A stretch of DNA of 53,768 nucleotides from Bacteroidota bacterium (GCA_003045895.1 PZPC01000034.1:1-53768); one strand, 5' to 3'; positions 8,401-17,475 are shown, counted from the first letter of the stretch. The notes: generated by a model not told the origin, from the sequence alone. Program-made: numbers and translations.

Positions 8401-10489
8401 AGTAGGAACGCCCGGTTTTGTCTGGGAAACCAGCTCTTTTCAATTGGTAGCGGGCATTCCAAGTGGCTGGGAACAAGCGGATTGGGGGCAATTGGGGGAT
8501 AATGATCTCAACAATATCCTGATTGACACGCTGGGCGGTAAACTGATTTTTGATGTGAATACCCGTGATGTAGCTATCCGGAATAAAGTATATTCTGCCA
8601 GTGATCCGCCTACTTTTTTTGATACAGGACAATATATTGGTTCTCCTTGGACTTGGAGTATTTACGAAGGCATAAATATTGCCGTACTACCCTATCCTGC
8701 CCTTGATTACTGGCGAAACCCATTAGGTGGTTTGTATGGAAGTGTGAATACGGCAACGGGATGGGAATCTGTTGTCCCTTTTGCTTATCGAACAGCAGAA
8801 CTGGCGGATCGAACGAATTTGATTCAGTTCTTAACCGAAATTGTGCCCGACAGCTTTTATGTGATGATTTATTCTGCTCAGCGGACAATGAATTCAGACT
8901 ATCACCCTGAACTTTGGACGGCGGATTCTCTGGTGCTGGATGGGAAAAACATCTTTAACGTTCTCGAAGCCGAAGGATCTATCCGAGTCAGGGAATTGGC
9001 TACCCGGGGTTCACTTCCGTACGTCTTGTTTTACCAAAAAGGAGTAGGCTTTATTGGCGAAGCCTTGGCCGAAATGTTGGATGGAGATGTTATTCTACAG
9101 CATGGTTTTAAGGGACCCTGGTACGAAGGGGAAATGGTAACGATCCCGGTAGGGCCAGTGTCAAAATGGAATACATTGAACCTGGCTTTTGTCCCGACTA
9201 CTTTGGAAGCAGCAGATTCAATCAGGGTAACACTGGAAGGTAGTACCAATCAAGCAGATTGGGAAACACTATGGGAAACGGAGGGGCCGCCGGAACCTTT
9301 TTACACGCATGATTTGACGACCGTCAGCAGCAGTACTTACCCCTATCTGCGGGTACGTTACTTTGCCTACGACCTGGAAAAGCGTACGATTCCCAAGATT
9401 AAGTACCTGCATATTTACCACGATCCGCTGGCCGAATTGGCCATCAATCCTGGGCAGACCTATATTTTTAGAGATTCTATCCAGGAAGGAGAGCCGGTAG
9501 AATTGATCTATGCCATTGAGAATTTAGGTGTGGAAGAAGTCCAGGATGTCAACATCACTTACCAATTGAATAACTTCACCAGCGGGGAGGTACCCGATAA
9601 GATCATTTCCCGCCTGGCCCCCGACGAAGTTTTTTTAGACACCTTAAATCTTGCTTCTGCTGGCGTTAAAGGAACGTTTGAAATCATCACCACCGTTAAT
9701 CCTACAGATGTACCAAAAGAATATGCCCGGTTTAATAACACGAATGCCAGTAAAGGCCATGTGAGCAGCGACAAAGTGGATCCGGTACTGGATATTATTT
9801 TTGATGGTCAGCACATCCTGGCTGGTGATATTGTAGCTCCCCGACCACACATTGTCATCACCCTCGAGGATGAAAACCTGCTACTTGGGTTAGAAGACCC
9901 ATCCCTGGTAAAATTGTATTTGAAGCGCCCGGATCAGGGAACCTTTGCTTTTGTCGAATCCAGTGATTACGCCTGGACACCGGCCTCCTTGCAAGAAGGC
10001 AAAAACCAGGCACGCATTGATTTTCAACCCGAATTACTGATCGACGGTACCTACACCCTAAAGGTGCAGGCTAAAGATGCAAGTGAAAACGTGGCCGGTA
10101 AGGTAGAGCTGAGCATTGATTTTGAAGTCATTAATCGGCAGACGATCTCGCAGGTGCTACCGTACCCCAATCCCTTTACGGATCAGGCGCGATTTGTGTA
10201 CACGATAACGGGTGAACCACCGGCCGATTTTGCGTTACAGATTATGACCATTGCTGGTCGGGTGGTCCGGGAAGTTTCCAAGGAAGAGTTTGGCGAATTG
10301 CTCGTAGGAACGCACCTTTCCGATTTTGTTTGGGACGGCACGGATACGTACGGTGACCGCCTGGCAAACGGGGTTTACTTGTACCGCGTAGTGGCGCAGG
10401 ATGATTCGGGCAACGACCTGGAGATCAGGGACAATGGCAGTTCGGGTTATTTTACCAATGGCATCGGTAAAGTTGTGCTTCTCCGTTAG
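5432..10489 (+). CDS. PorU2-like T9SS sortase, C25 cysteine peptidase
   Basis: Large exported protein (1685 residues) related to PorU, the T9SS sortase that removes C-terminal signals and attaches cargo at the outer membrane. Residues 1-22 are a Sec signal peptide ending ASLSAQ. A PorU N-terminal beta region follows. The gingipain-like C25 domain runs from about residue 408 (NYVILTHSQLR), with catalytic His648 in TFFGHSSAG and Cys678 in SLGCYSGN. Ig/CARDB-like repeats fill the rest. A C-terminal module with YPNPF at about residue 1578 and a FlgD-like end (WDGTDTYGDRLANGVYLY) closes it. Canonical PorU is nearer 1100-1200 residues, so the longer PorU2 type fits better. No other T9SS gene adjoins. 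GC content drops inside the gene near 7100-7250. Confidence 0.85.
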   Translation: MKKRFVIALFCCSLFGASLSAQIVNGLDTLYGSEWITNENPYLRLTVGADGFYRIPYETIAAAGWPLATITANRFQLFYQGQQLHLYASNDGQSPLAAGDYLLFYGTKNRGELDRHLYRDSDNEQLNPYYSLYSDQAAYYLTWSSSGGLAYDNRANDLSAPPAPEPYVWRISEQVFGTSFMKEYYRFSGSTLYYSHFGIGEGYGNRSVNQLLADGSTAQTVTLPLPAAYAAGPAAGPAPALETRYTAALFEHLQRLSVNGQELRTDTFNNWRLLNVATPLPTSVLAAGEARLDWEGFAGTKDEVSVGFARVSYPAVPDAQGATAFNASLEASATPQYVELANYGASAAVVYDLTNGYRIAVDDITGGLLRVLLPPSATTRQLRIIAADAAAGIPPVSPVNLALPDLGNANYVILTHSQLRSGPNDPVQAYADYRASAAGGSYQTAIVNIDDLFDQFAYGVQQHPLAIRNFVLSQLRDNPNFQYLFLIGKGREYPALRTDAQLAAALGTTLFVPAFGYPASDNLLVSRLDKPTPLVSIGRLPAINAAEVQLYLNKIRGMENLVAAAPQTIEGKSWMKHVLHLGGGSTASEQQSIKNNLGNMAAEVEEGKFGAEVTSFYKTSTDPIQTSQTDQIFNRINEGVSLITFFGHSSAGSFDFSIDRPENYHNLNKYPLMISLGCYSGNMFDSFRSVGEEFIFLEDGGAGAFGASRGLGFIHALGNFGKTFHELMANDFYGQPIGEGIQATIRQYENFTDQAYGTLNEQFSLQGDPAFRLNPLPGEDYTIDVGSVKFTPSVVNVQQDSFLVNFDLVNIGSYQSDSIDLQVGQILPDGREIIYFVKRVATCGYACGVEMRIPSLGKAAIGINRLTLVLDPVNNIMELPLPTAENNNRLQQENGSLGVPFYVIDNTAIPVWPPEYALVGQAPVTLKASTANALAPERKYYWQLDTNPLFTQPIASTEMVQKGGVLKWTPSIPWQDSTVYYWRISPDSVEVGTPGFVWETSSFQLVAGIPSGWEQADWGQLGDNDLNNILIDTLGGKLIFDVNTRDVAIRNKVYSASDPPTFFDTGQYIGSPWTWSIYEGINIAVLPYPALDYWRNPLGGLYGSVNTATGWESVVPFAYRTAELADRTNLIQFLTEIVPDSFYVMIYSAQRTMNSDYHPELWTADSLVLDGKNIFNVLEAEGSIRVRELATRGSLPYVLFYQKGVGFIGEALAEMLDGDVILQHGFKGPWYEGEMVTIPVGPVSKWNTLNLAFVPTTLEAADSIRVTLEGSTNQADWETLWETEGPPEPFYTHDLTTVSSSTYPYLRVRYFAYDLEKRTIPKIKYLHIYHDPLAELAINPGQTYIFRDSIQEGEPVELIYAIENLGVEEVQDVNITYQLNNFTSGEVPDKIISRLAPDEVFLDTLNLASAGVKGTFEIITTVNPTDVPKEYARFNNTNASKGHVSSDKVDPVLDIIFDGQHILAGDIVAPRPHIVITLEDENLLLGLEDPSLVKLYLKRPDQGTFAFVESSDYAWTPASLQEGKNQARIDFQPELLIDGTYTLKVQAKDASENVAGKVELSIDFEVINRQTISQVLPYPNPFTDQARFVYTITGEPPADFALQIMTIAGRVVREVSKEEFGELLVGTHLSDFVWDGTDTYGDRLANGVYLYRVVAQDDSGNDLEIRDNGSSGYFTNGIGKVVLLR

Positions 10490-11247
10490 ATACCCAGGCA
10501 ATTGACCGTCCTGTAAAATAGGGAGGTGCAAGTATCTTGCGTCGCCTGGTGGCGAAGCCCCCAAAAAGGCAACTCCCGAAAGCCTTGGTTGATGAGAAAT
10601 AGAATACCAGGCTGGTATTTTTCTCTTTGGGAGTCATCCAGAATTATGATTCCTGCTGGTTGAAGGTAATCAGCTGCGACCTGGCAGCAGGCAACTCTTT
10701 CCCGACCATCAATTACGATAATATCGAAACGGGCATCGGAGGGAGCTGCTTGCAAATAGCCTGGCAAGGGATTTAAGGGTTGATGGATAAGGGTTACATG
10801 GTTAGGGATAATGGCCTTCAGTTGCGCCAACCACGCTTTATTATGTTCAATCGTTGTGACCTTAGCCGTACGGCTAGCCCAAAAAAGCGTCGAACTGCCG
10901 CCACCGTACTCCAGGACCGACCAGGTGGGTTGAATTCTGCCTTTCAAAAAGGCAAGTGCGGGATAGGTAAGCCAAGGGGTGTAATTTCCGTCACTATCTT
11001 TGAACCAATCAGCTGTCCAGGCCGCCCACCAACCTTCCAGATACAGGTAGCCCGGTTCACTGTTGGTACGTACACTGTCTTCCGGAGCAATGAGGTAGAA
11101 AAATCGTTTTTCCCGATCGCGTAGGAAGGATTTTAATACGATTGTCTTTACTTTACTTCCACGAGGAAAATAGCGGTCAAAAAAATGGTCGATTGCGGTT
11201 CGTATCTTTTTCATTAGCCGTAACACAAAGGTTAGAAACATGCTCAA
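10486..11247 (-). CDS. Class I SAM-dependent methyltransferase-like protein
   Basis: A Rossmann-type methyltransferase is suggested by the glycine-rich motif I (VLEYGGGSSTLFWA), an acidic end of the next strand (VTTIEHNKAW), and FDIIVIDGRERV followed by AGIIILDDSQ. Acceptor is unknown; sugar or lipid methylation fits the polysaccharide genes next to it. The start could be 11247 or MKKIRTAI at 11214. Its TAA stop (10486-10488) overlaps the TAG stop of the convergent sortase gene by two bases. It is divergent from the flippase gene, 40 bp away. Confidence 0.75.
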   Translation of the reverse strand: MSMFLTFVLRLMKKIRTAIDHFFDRYFPRGSKVKTIVLKSFLRDREKRFFYLIAPEDSVRTNSEPGYLYLEGWWAAWTADWFKDSDGNYTPWLTYPALAFLKGRIQPTWSVLEYGGGSSTLFWASRTAKVTTIEHNKAWLAQLKAIIPNHVTLIHQPLNPLPGYLQAAPSDARFDIIVIDGRERVACCQVAADYLQPAGIIILDDSQREKYQPGILFLINQGFRELPFWGLRHQATQDTCTSLFYRTVNCLGI

Positions 11248-11287
11248 GGTATTAAAACCCGGCTAGACGACCTATAAAACTGAATAA

Positions 11288-12646
11288 TTGGAACTAACCC
11301 GTACGATCATCAATGCCTGGAAAAGTTCCTACGCAAAAAACCTCAGCATAACGGGATTAGGGGTAGGCATTGGCTCGGTTATCAGTTTTCTCACGGCGCC
11401 TGTTTTATCCCGTGTTTTCTCTCCCGAAGCCTATGGCATTGCCGGGCTCTACTCGAATATATTGTCTTACCTCGCTATGTTTGGTGGATTGATGCTTCCT
11501 ACCGCCATTGTTATCCTCCCACAACCGAGAAGATTATACACGTTGATCAGCGGATTAAAAATGCTCTGGATGATTGGTTTTGTGGTGACCAGTGTTCTGG
11601 TCATCTGCTTTGGTTCGTTCCTGCAACAATGTTTTAATGACACTTCTGATGGTATCTGGCTCTGGGTGCTGCCGCTAGGATTGCTGATTAGCCAGGTCAA
11701 TGAAATGGTGACCGCATTAAATGTTCGGGGCGCAAATTTTGCCACCAACGTGAAGGTAGATATCAGCAATAGTTTGGTAACCAGGGGCAGTAGCCTGGGG
11801 CTGGGGCTTGTTACTTCTGGTCATTACTTGTCCTTGGTTCTTTCTTCCTTGCTGGGTATTATTGCTACCCTTGGGTGGCAAACGAGGGCGAGTGTTCGCA
11901 GAATTATAGCCATTCCCGCCTCATTTGCTCAATTAAAAAAAAGCCTCCAGGATTTAGCGCACTACCCACGCTACCTGCTGCCCGGAAATTTGTTGAGTGT
12001 GTTTTCGCTTACGGCCCCCTTTCTGGTGTTCAGTATACTCTATTCTCCCGCTTTAGCGGGCGTTTACCTGTTTGCCGACAATATGTTGTTGGTACCGTTC
12101 CGGTTGGCCAGCAAAGCCATTACCCCCGTTTATCTGCAACAAATTAGTCGCTTGTTCCGTGAAGACCATGGCCAGTTTAGGAAACTCACCATGGCGACCA
12201 ATTATTCGCTGTTCTTTATTGGGTTGTTACCCTATGCGCTATTAACCGTGTGGGGGGCTGAAATATTTTCCTTCGTTTTTGGTGCAGCCTGGGAAGAAGG
12301 AGGGGTCATCGCCCAGTATCTGGCTTTTTTTGTGCTTTTTAGATTAAGTACCTCGCCGTTATCAGCCATCTATCGGGTCGCCGAAGCCGAACGCGCTTCC
12401 TTGATCACCCAGCTTGTGTTGTTTCTTAGCCGAATTATTCCGCTGGCTATTGGTTTGTATTGGTTTTCCCTGCATCAGGCGCTCTTCTTATTTGCGGCTG
12501 GGAGCTTGCTCGGGTATTTTTTTCATTTTCACCAATTGTGTCGTATTGGGCAGTTGCCGTTTTTGAGAACAATACTCCTGCAAAGCCTTATTTTTGCCCT
12601 ATTGTGTAGCTTTTTATGGGCTATTAAGCTTTGGTTGATTACGTAA
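11288..12646 (+). CDS. Polysaccharide flippase (Wzx/MATE-like)
   Basis: 452-residue inner-membrane protein with about 12-14 hydrophobic segments, of the O-antigen/teichoic-acid exporter type that flips lipid-linked oligosaccharides. The N-terminus YAKNLSITGLGVGIGSVISFLTAPVLSRVFSPEAYG (residues 15-50) has the typical first-helix pattern followed by a conserved SRVFSPEAYG. The start is a TTG at 11288; no in-frame ATG gives a full first helix. A GT2 gene follows 16 bp downstream, likely in the same transcript. Confidence 0.9.
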   Translation: MELTRTIINAWKSSYAKNLSITGLGVGIGSVISFLTAPVLSRVFSPEAYGIAGLYSNILSYLAMFGGLMLPTAIVILPQPRRLYTLISGLKMLWMIGFVVTSVLVICFGSFLQQCFNDTSDGIWLWVLPLGLLISQVNEMVTALNVRGANFATNVKVDISNSLVTRGSSLGLGLVTSGHYLSLVLSSLLGIIATLGWQTRASVRRIIAIPASFAQLKKSLQDLAHYPRYLLPGNLLSVFSLTAPFLVFSILYSPALAGVYLFADNMLLVPFRLASKAITPVYLQQISRLFREDHGQFRKLTMATNYSLFFIGLLPYALLTVWGAEIFSFVFGAAWEEGGVIAQYLAFFVLFRLSTSPLSAIYRVAEAERASLITQLVLFLSRIIPLAIGLYWFSLHQALFLFAAGSLLGYFFHFHQLCRIGQLPFLRTILLQSLIFALLCSFLWAIKLWLIT

Positions 12647-12662
12647 GAATAGATATGCTCCA

Positions 12663-13637
12663 ATGCTCGTAACCATCATCATCCCCACCTATAATGCCGC
12701 AGCTTACGTAGCACGCGCCCTGGATTCCGCCTTAGCGCAAACCTATGCCTACACCGAGATCATCTGTGTGGATAACAATTCTACGGACCATACCCTGGAA
12801 CTGTTAACGCAATACCAGAGCCGCTTTCCGGATAAAATTCAGGTTTTGCAGGAGTTTGTTCAAGGTGCACCGGCCGCTAGAAACTTAGGATTAGCCCACG
12901 CCAAAGGTGAATGGGTACAGTTTTTGGATGCGGATGATGAGTTGTTGCCTGGGAAGTTGATTAGACAGTCTAACTTAATCAAACACAATACCCAATTGAT
13001 ATTAGGAACGCCAATAATTGTACTTGAAAACAGTAAATACCGTTTAGAATTATGGCCTGATATTTGGAAAGGACTAGGACATGTTAGTCATTGTGGACAA
13101 ACTTCCGCTAATCTTTACAATAGCAAAGTACTCCGAAAAATTAAGGGTTGGGATGAAAAAATTACGAATGGACAGGATACTGATTTATTATTACGGCTTT
13201 TACAAAATGAGGTTAAAGTTATTCAAGATCATCGTTCAGCTTGTTATTATCATACTGACGCTAAAGATCGAATAACTAAAAAAAATCCAGAGCAGGCTTT
13301 AATATCCCATATTCATATAAGTGGTCGATTATCGACTTACCTGAAACAGAACTTAGTACAGTATTGGAATATTAATGCTACTTTCTTCTATATGGCAACC
13401 TATCACCATCTTAGAATGCTGGCTTGTTTAAATCCAGAATTGGCAGGAGAACTTTATTTAAAATATATTCCTGCTGATTTTCAGCTGAAACCTAGTGAAG
13501 AATTAAGAATTCCTTACTGGGATTGTATGGGAGTCAATGTACTAGGTTTGACTCGATTTGCTCGAATAAGAAATAAGGCTAAAATTTTAATACCCGACAA
13601 ATTATGGACAGGTATTAAAAAAATAATCAATGAATAA
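12663..13637 (+). CDS. Glycosyltransferase family 2
   Basis: GT-A fold inverting glycosyltransferase (324 residues). It begins LVTIIIPTYNAAAYVARALDS, with the nucleotide-binding NNSTDHT segment and the metal-binding LDADDE (DxD type) near residue 90. Likely adds a sugar to the lipid-linked repeat unit exported by the flippase just upstream. Composition changes abruptly near 12960: the first 300 bp are of average GC, the rest is strongly A/T-rich, suggesting a mosaic origin. Confidence 0.9.
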   Translation: MLVTIIIPTYNAAAYVARALDSALAQTYAYTEIICVDNNSTDHTLELLTQYQSRFPDKIQVLQEFVQGAPAARNLGLAHAKGEWVQFLDADDELLPGKLIRQSNLIKHNTQLILGTPIIVLENSKYRLELWPDIWKGLGHVSHCGQTSANLYNSKVLRKIKGWDEKITNGQDTDLLLRLLQNEVKVIQDHRSACYYHTDAKDRITKKNPEQALISHIHISGRLSTYLKQNLVQYWNINATFFYMATYHHLRMLACLNPELAGELYLKYIPADFQLKPSEELRIPYWDCMGVNVLGLTRFARIRNKAKILIPDKLWTGIKKIINE

Positions 13638-13643
13638 AAGATG

Positions 13644-14540
13644 TTACTTAAAGATACCAATAAGAAATGTATAGGTATAGTCATTAATTGCTTTGATATC
13701 GAATTGTTTTAAGGCAGAAAAAAAATATTTCCAACCTAATTTCTTAGCATTGTTGCGAAATGATATCCTTGTGAAATGTAGGTATTCGCGAGTTATTTTT
13801 CGCTTTAAAGCATTATGGGGAAGATATTTTAGTAAATCTTCACCTCTAATTAGCCAGATATCGTTGAATGAGTTGATTTTTTTTTCTAGATGTTTCTCTG
13901 AATAATATGAAACGCTACGGCTAGTCTCTTGTAATTGATAAACCACAGTTACTTCATCAAGCTGAACAAAAGGGAAGTCCAGCAAAACACGCAATAAAAA
14001 ATGAAAATCTTCAGCAAGTATTAATTCCTCATTAAAAATATGTGTTTGAAAAATACTAGAATGGAAGACGAAAGAAAGAAGATTCGTTGGGTTTTGCCAG
14101 AAATGACCAATACAACTAGGAAAGCTGTCGTTTAATAATATACTTTTTTGTTTAAAACCTTTATTTGTCCTCCACATCCTTGTTCGAATAGCTATATGAG
14201 GATAATTTTTATCTTTTAAAATTTTAGCTAAATAGGAGAGATGGTTGGGAAGATAGTAATCATCGTCATCCAAAAAGGCAAGATAAGTTCCTTTGGCTAA
14301 TTTAATGCCCGTATTACGCGCAGCATTAAGTTCTTTGTTTTTTTGCCAAAAATAGCTGATACGCCCATCTTTCAGGAATTTTTCTACTTCCGCTCTAGTA
14401 GTATCTGTTGAGCCATCATCTATGATGATTAGTTCCCAATTAGAAAAATCTTGAGTAATTACACTTTCTATTGCTCGCGGCAAAATTGAAGCACGATTGT
14501 AGGTAGGGATAATGATTGAAAATAAAACATCATTTGGCAT
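13644..14540 (-). CDS. Glycosyltransferase family 2
   Basis: GT-A type enzyme of 298 residues with FSIIIPTYNRASILPRAIES, IIDDGSTDTT and the DxD-type FLDDDDYY motif. It is convergent with the preceding GT2, six bases apart. The whole gene is A/T-rich compared with its neighbours on both sides, as often seen for glycan genes acquired by transfer. Donor and acceptor cannot be predicted. Confidence 0.9.
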   Translation of the reverse strand: MPNDVLFSIIIPTYNRASILPRAIESVITQDFSNWELIIIDDGSTDTTRAEVEKFLKDGRISYFWQKNKELNAARNTGIKLAKGTYLAFLDDDDYYLPNHLSYLAKILKDKNYPHIAIRTRMWRTNKGFKQKSILLNDSFPSCIGHFWQNPTNLLSFVFHSSIFQTHIFNEELILAEDFHFLLRVLLDFPFVQLDEVTVVYQLQETSRSVSYYSEKHLEKKINSFNDIWLIRGEDLLKYLPHNALKRKITREYLHFTRISFRNNAKKLGWKYFFSALKQFDIKAINDYTYTFLIGIFK

Positions 14541-14562
14541 GTTGATTACAATATTGTAAGTG

Positions 14563-15504
14563 TTATAAGCTCTGAATCAATTTAAGAATTTTTTTCCTTT
14601 TCCGCACCTCCAAAAACACCTCCACCACCGCCCCCAAAGAACGATTTCTATCCGCAATACCAGGGATCATACTCCCACAAAAGTCGAAAACCTGGTGGCT
14701 GGGGCCAAAGTGTTGCAGGGCGGCCCAGACCAGCACCTGGAAGGCGCCAGTTTTGCGGCCGGCGGCGGAAATGCCCGATTGGAGCAGGTACACCCGTTCC
14801 GCATCGAAAAACACCACCAACCCACCCACGAGGCCCTCCGTGCGGTGGTGCAGGACGAACAGCCGGGCCTGCTGCCGCTGGTAGGCGGCCTGAAAAAGAG
14901 CCGTCAGCGTTGCCTGGCGGTAGGGCAAAGGCAGACCCTGCCGGGCATAGACGGCTTCTGCCAGAGGGAGGAAAGAAGCCAGGTCTGTACTCGTTACTAC
15001 TTCAGAATCGGGGCCATACTGCCTGATCTTGCGCTGCACATCACGGCGAAAGTTTTGAAAAATTTGGGCCGCTGGCGGGCGCAGGTCCAGCGTATAGGTG
15101 TAGCGTACGCCGAGCTGGTAGCCCCGCTCCTGGAACGGGAAGGCGTACGTCAGGCCCGGGAAGAGGGTCTGGTGAAAATGGCTGACTTGTGGCAGTTGGT
15201 CAATCAGTTCGGGCCAGAGCTGCTGGATGAGGGCCACCTGCTGCCCGGTAGCCAAATTCTGAAAACCAGCCCACCACGGCCCCTGGTAGGTCGTCAGCGG
15301 CGGGCGGCGAATGGTGGGCAGACCCCACTTCCTAGTGGCTACCACCGGCATAATGGCGGCTTTGTCCTCAAACGTGGACGCGCTCACCAGCCCCTGCCAA
15401 CGGTCGGGACCCACGGCGGCGTCCAGCCACCAATCCTGGTAGAAGAGGGGTACGTCAGCCCGGTGGGTGTCGCAGTAGGTGCGGTACTGTTCGTTATTGG
15501 CCAT
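14563..15504 (-). CDS. FemAB/GNAT-like acyltransferase
   Basis: 313 residues from MANNEQYRTYC. The frame is open further upstream to 15594, but that part overlaps the next gene. It resembles GNAT-fold FemAB-like proteins of polysaccharide clusters: LFYQDWWLDA start, NFRRDVQRKIRQYG basic helix, and GGLVVFFDAERVYLLQSGIS followed by VFDFCGSMIPGIADRNRSLG in the second half. The chosen start lies 11 bases inside the end of the upstream gene, suggesting translational coupling. It may modify a sugar amino group or a lipid-linked intermediate; the substrate is unknown. Confidence 0.65.
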   Translation of the reverse strand: MANNEQYRTYCDTHRADVPLFYQDWWLDAAVGPDRWQGLVSASTFEDKAAIMPVVATRKWGLPTIRRPPLTTYQGPWWAGFQNLATGQQVALIQQLWPELIDQLPQVSHFHQTLFPGLTYAFPFQERGYQLGVRYTYTLDLRPPAAQIFQNFRRDVQRKIRQYGPDSEVVTSTDLASFLPLAEAVYARQGLPLPYRQATLTALFQAAYQRQQARLFVLHHRTEGLVGGLVVFFDAERVYLLQSGISAAGRKTGAFQVLVWAALQHFGPSHQVFDFCGSMIPGIADRNRSLGAVVEVFLEVRKRKKILKLIQSL

Positions 15505-16216
15505 GGGTCCATTTTTTCCACTGGCTGCGCCACCAGCGGACGCAAAAATACCAAAGGGGATAGTAATTGTACTGCTGGGCCACCTGGCCGGCAAACCGAT
15601 CCTTGAAATAATCTACCTGCGGCGCTTCGCCGCCGTAGCCGCCAAAATCGTAGGTGACAAATCCCTGGTGCCCGAAGCTACAAAAATCTTCGTGGTAAAG
15701 CAGGGAGTTGGCCTGGCCACAGGCGTACTGCGCGACCTTGTCGTCGGGATAGAGCCGGAAGGCCGAGGCATTGTAAACGCCCTTTACCGTTTTGGTGGCC
15801 CAATCCAGCTGGTAGGCGTGAGCCGCCAGAACGCCCATTTGCGGATGCACTGCCCGTGTGATTAGCAGGTCCGTTTTGGTGGCGAAGTCTTGCTGGCCGA
15901 GGCGCCGGAGCCCTTTGGCACGGATGGTCGGTTTGAAAAGTCGGATCACTTCTGTCGGGTCCTGGTCGCGTTCAATGCGGATACCCGCGTTTTTGGCGCG
16001 CCGGATATTTTGGCGTAATTTTTTGGAATAATTGGTCAGCAGGGTGCACTCCGGCAAGCGCAGGTCGATGAGGTAAGTGGTAAAAGGCTGGCACACGTGT
16101 GTCCACAACCGGCGGCGCTGGTTGCACTGCTGATACACGTTGATCAGGCTCGGTCGTAACTGGTCGGTAGCCGGAAAGGTCAGCCAGCGCAGCAGCTTTT
16201 TTTGTTCAACGATCAT
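15494..16216 (-). CDS. FemAB/GNAT-like acyltransferase, shorter paralogue
   Basis: 240 residues starting MIVEQKKLLRW; its ATG overlaps the stop of the upstream GT4 as ATGA (16213-16216). The FemAB-type pattern is visible: TNYSKKLRQNIRRAKNAGI in the middle, KGVYNASAFRLYPDDKV, and VTYDFGGYGGEAPQVDYFKDRFAG at the end, which matches the closing motif of such acyltransferases. It forms a coupled trio with the GT4 before it and the longer paralogue after it. Confidence 0.65.
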   Translation of the reverse strand: MIVEQKKLLRWLTFPATDQLRPSLINVYQQCNQRRRLWTHVCQPFTTYLIDLRLPECTLLTNYSKKLRQNIRRAKNAGIRIERDQDPTEVIRLFKPTIRAKGLRRLGQQDFATKTDLLITRAVHPQMGVLAAHAYQLDWATKTVKGVYNASAFRLYPDDKVAQYACGQANSLLYHEDFCSFGHQGFVTYDFGGYGGEAPQVDYFKDRFAGQVAQQYNYYPLWYFCVRWWRSQWKKWTHGQ

Positions 16217-17382
16217 GGGCGGGGCGCGTTGGTAGGGTCTAAAATGGCGGCGTAATGTGTCAACCAACGTGCGCAGAAGGCAGGCTTGCCATAGTTTTCT
16301 TCAGCAAATTGTGCCAGCGCAGCTGGTGGTAATTCTGGGCCGCTGTTGACCTGCTGGAGGATGGCTGCTGCCAATTGTGCCGGATTTTCCTGCTCCACCA
16401 ACACCCCGTATCCCGGACGGAGGATGTCCAGTGAGCCGGCGGTTTTCGTTGCAATGACCGGTACACCACAAGCCAGCGCTTCGATCATGGTGATCCCAAA
16501 AGATTCTATTCGTGCGGCGGAAACCAGGAGGTCTTGTTGTTGCAGCACCGCGCGCAGGGCCTCTCGATTCAGCCGCCCGGCAAAATGTACCTGCTGGTCT
16601 AGCTGGTGTTTTTGGATGAGGGCTAGCAGGGGGGGGCGGTCAGGAATTCTATCTACTAACGTTAACTTCAACTGTGTAGGTGTTTGCCGTTGCGCGATAC
16701 CAACGGCTTCCAGAAGGATATCCAACCCCTTTTTATGCCAGGGATCACCGATGGAGATGAGGTGGAAGACTTTGGGTTTATTGTTTTTCGTGGCAGGCAG
16801 CGTGAAAAAATCGGTATCCACCATATTGGGGGTCACCAACGTCGTTTGGGTCTGGCATGCTTCGTTAATTTTGTCGGCCAGCCTGCGACTTACTGCGGTG
16901 ACCAGATCGGCTCGCTGCTGGATGTGCTTCAAGAGGTGAAGATGCCGTCGGGGCAGGTTGTAATCCGTGGCGGTCCACTTGCTGAGGTGCTCCGTATACA
17001 CGAAGGGAATACCCCACTTTTCTTTAATCACCAGGGCCGCGTAGGCTCCCCACAGGCTGTGGGCATGAATCAGGTCCGGTAATTTGCCCTCGCGGTACTG
17101 GAGAAAAATAGCAAAAGATGTTGCTATTTGCCGGCGGTAATAGCACAACAGCGGTGTGATCCTTTTGGGAAAGCTAAAACCCTGGTACTTGAAAACGGCC
17201 ACCTGGTGGGTTTGCGTAAGCGACCATTTCTCCGGCCCCCAGTAGCGGGGCTCCAACGCCGGGTAGAAGACCGACACCTTTTCTACTACCGCCTGCATGG
17301 CCAGCGCCTGTTCCTGGAAGAATAGGCCGCCTCCTTCCCCTCGGATGTCGTAAAACCAGGCTGGGAGAAAGCAAATGTCCAT
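16213..17382 (-). CDS. Glycosyltransferase family 4
   Basis: GT-B enzyme of 389 residues. The N-terminal domain carries GEGGGLFFQEQALAM and a central IHAHSLWGAYAAL. The donor domain starts at HLISIGDPWHKKGLDILLEA and contains the retaining GT4 motif ESFGITMIEALACGVPVIATKTAG. First of three tightly linked minus-strand genes (GT4, FemAB-like, FemAB-like). Likely builds the surface polysaccharide together with the flippase and GT2 genes of this locus. Confidence 0.92.
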   Translation of the reverse strand: MDICFLPAWFYDIRGEGGGLFFQEQALAMQAVVEKVSVFYPALEPRYWGPEKWSLTQTHQVAVFKYQGFSFPKRITPLLCYYRRQIATSFAIFLQYREGKLPDLIHAHSLWGAYAALVIKEKWGIPFVYTEHLSKWTATDYNLPRRHLHLLKHIQQRADLVTAVSRRLADKINEACQTQTTLVTPNMVDTDFFTLPATKNNKPKVFHLISIGDPWHKKGLDILLEAVGIAQRQTPTQLKLTLVDRIPDRPPLLALIQKHQLDQQVHFAGRLNREALRAVLQQQDLLVSAARIESFGITMIEALACGVPVIATKTAGSLDILRPGYGVLVEQENPAQLAAAILQQVNSGPELPPAALAQFAEENYGKPAFCARWLTHYAAILDPTNAPRP

Positions 17383-17475
17383 TGGGGGCAGTTAATTATA
17401 GAAGACAAAGATGGGGAAAATTGTGCTCACCCCGTCGCTCCGTCTCCTCCGTAGCGGGGACGGAACAGGCAGCCA

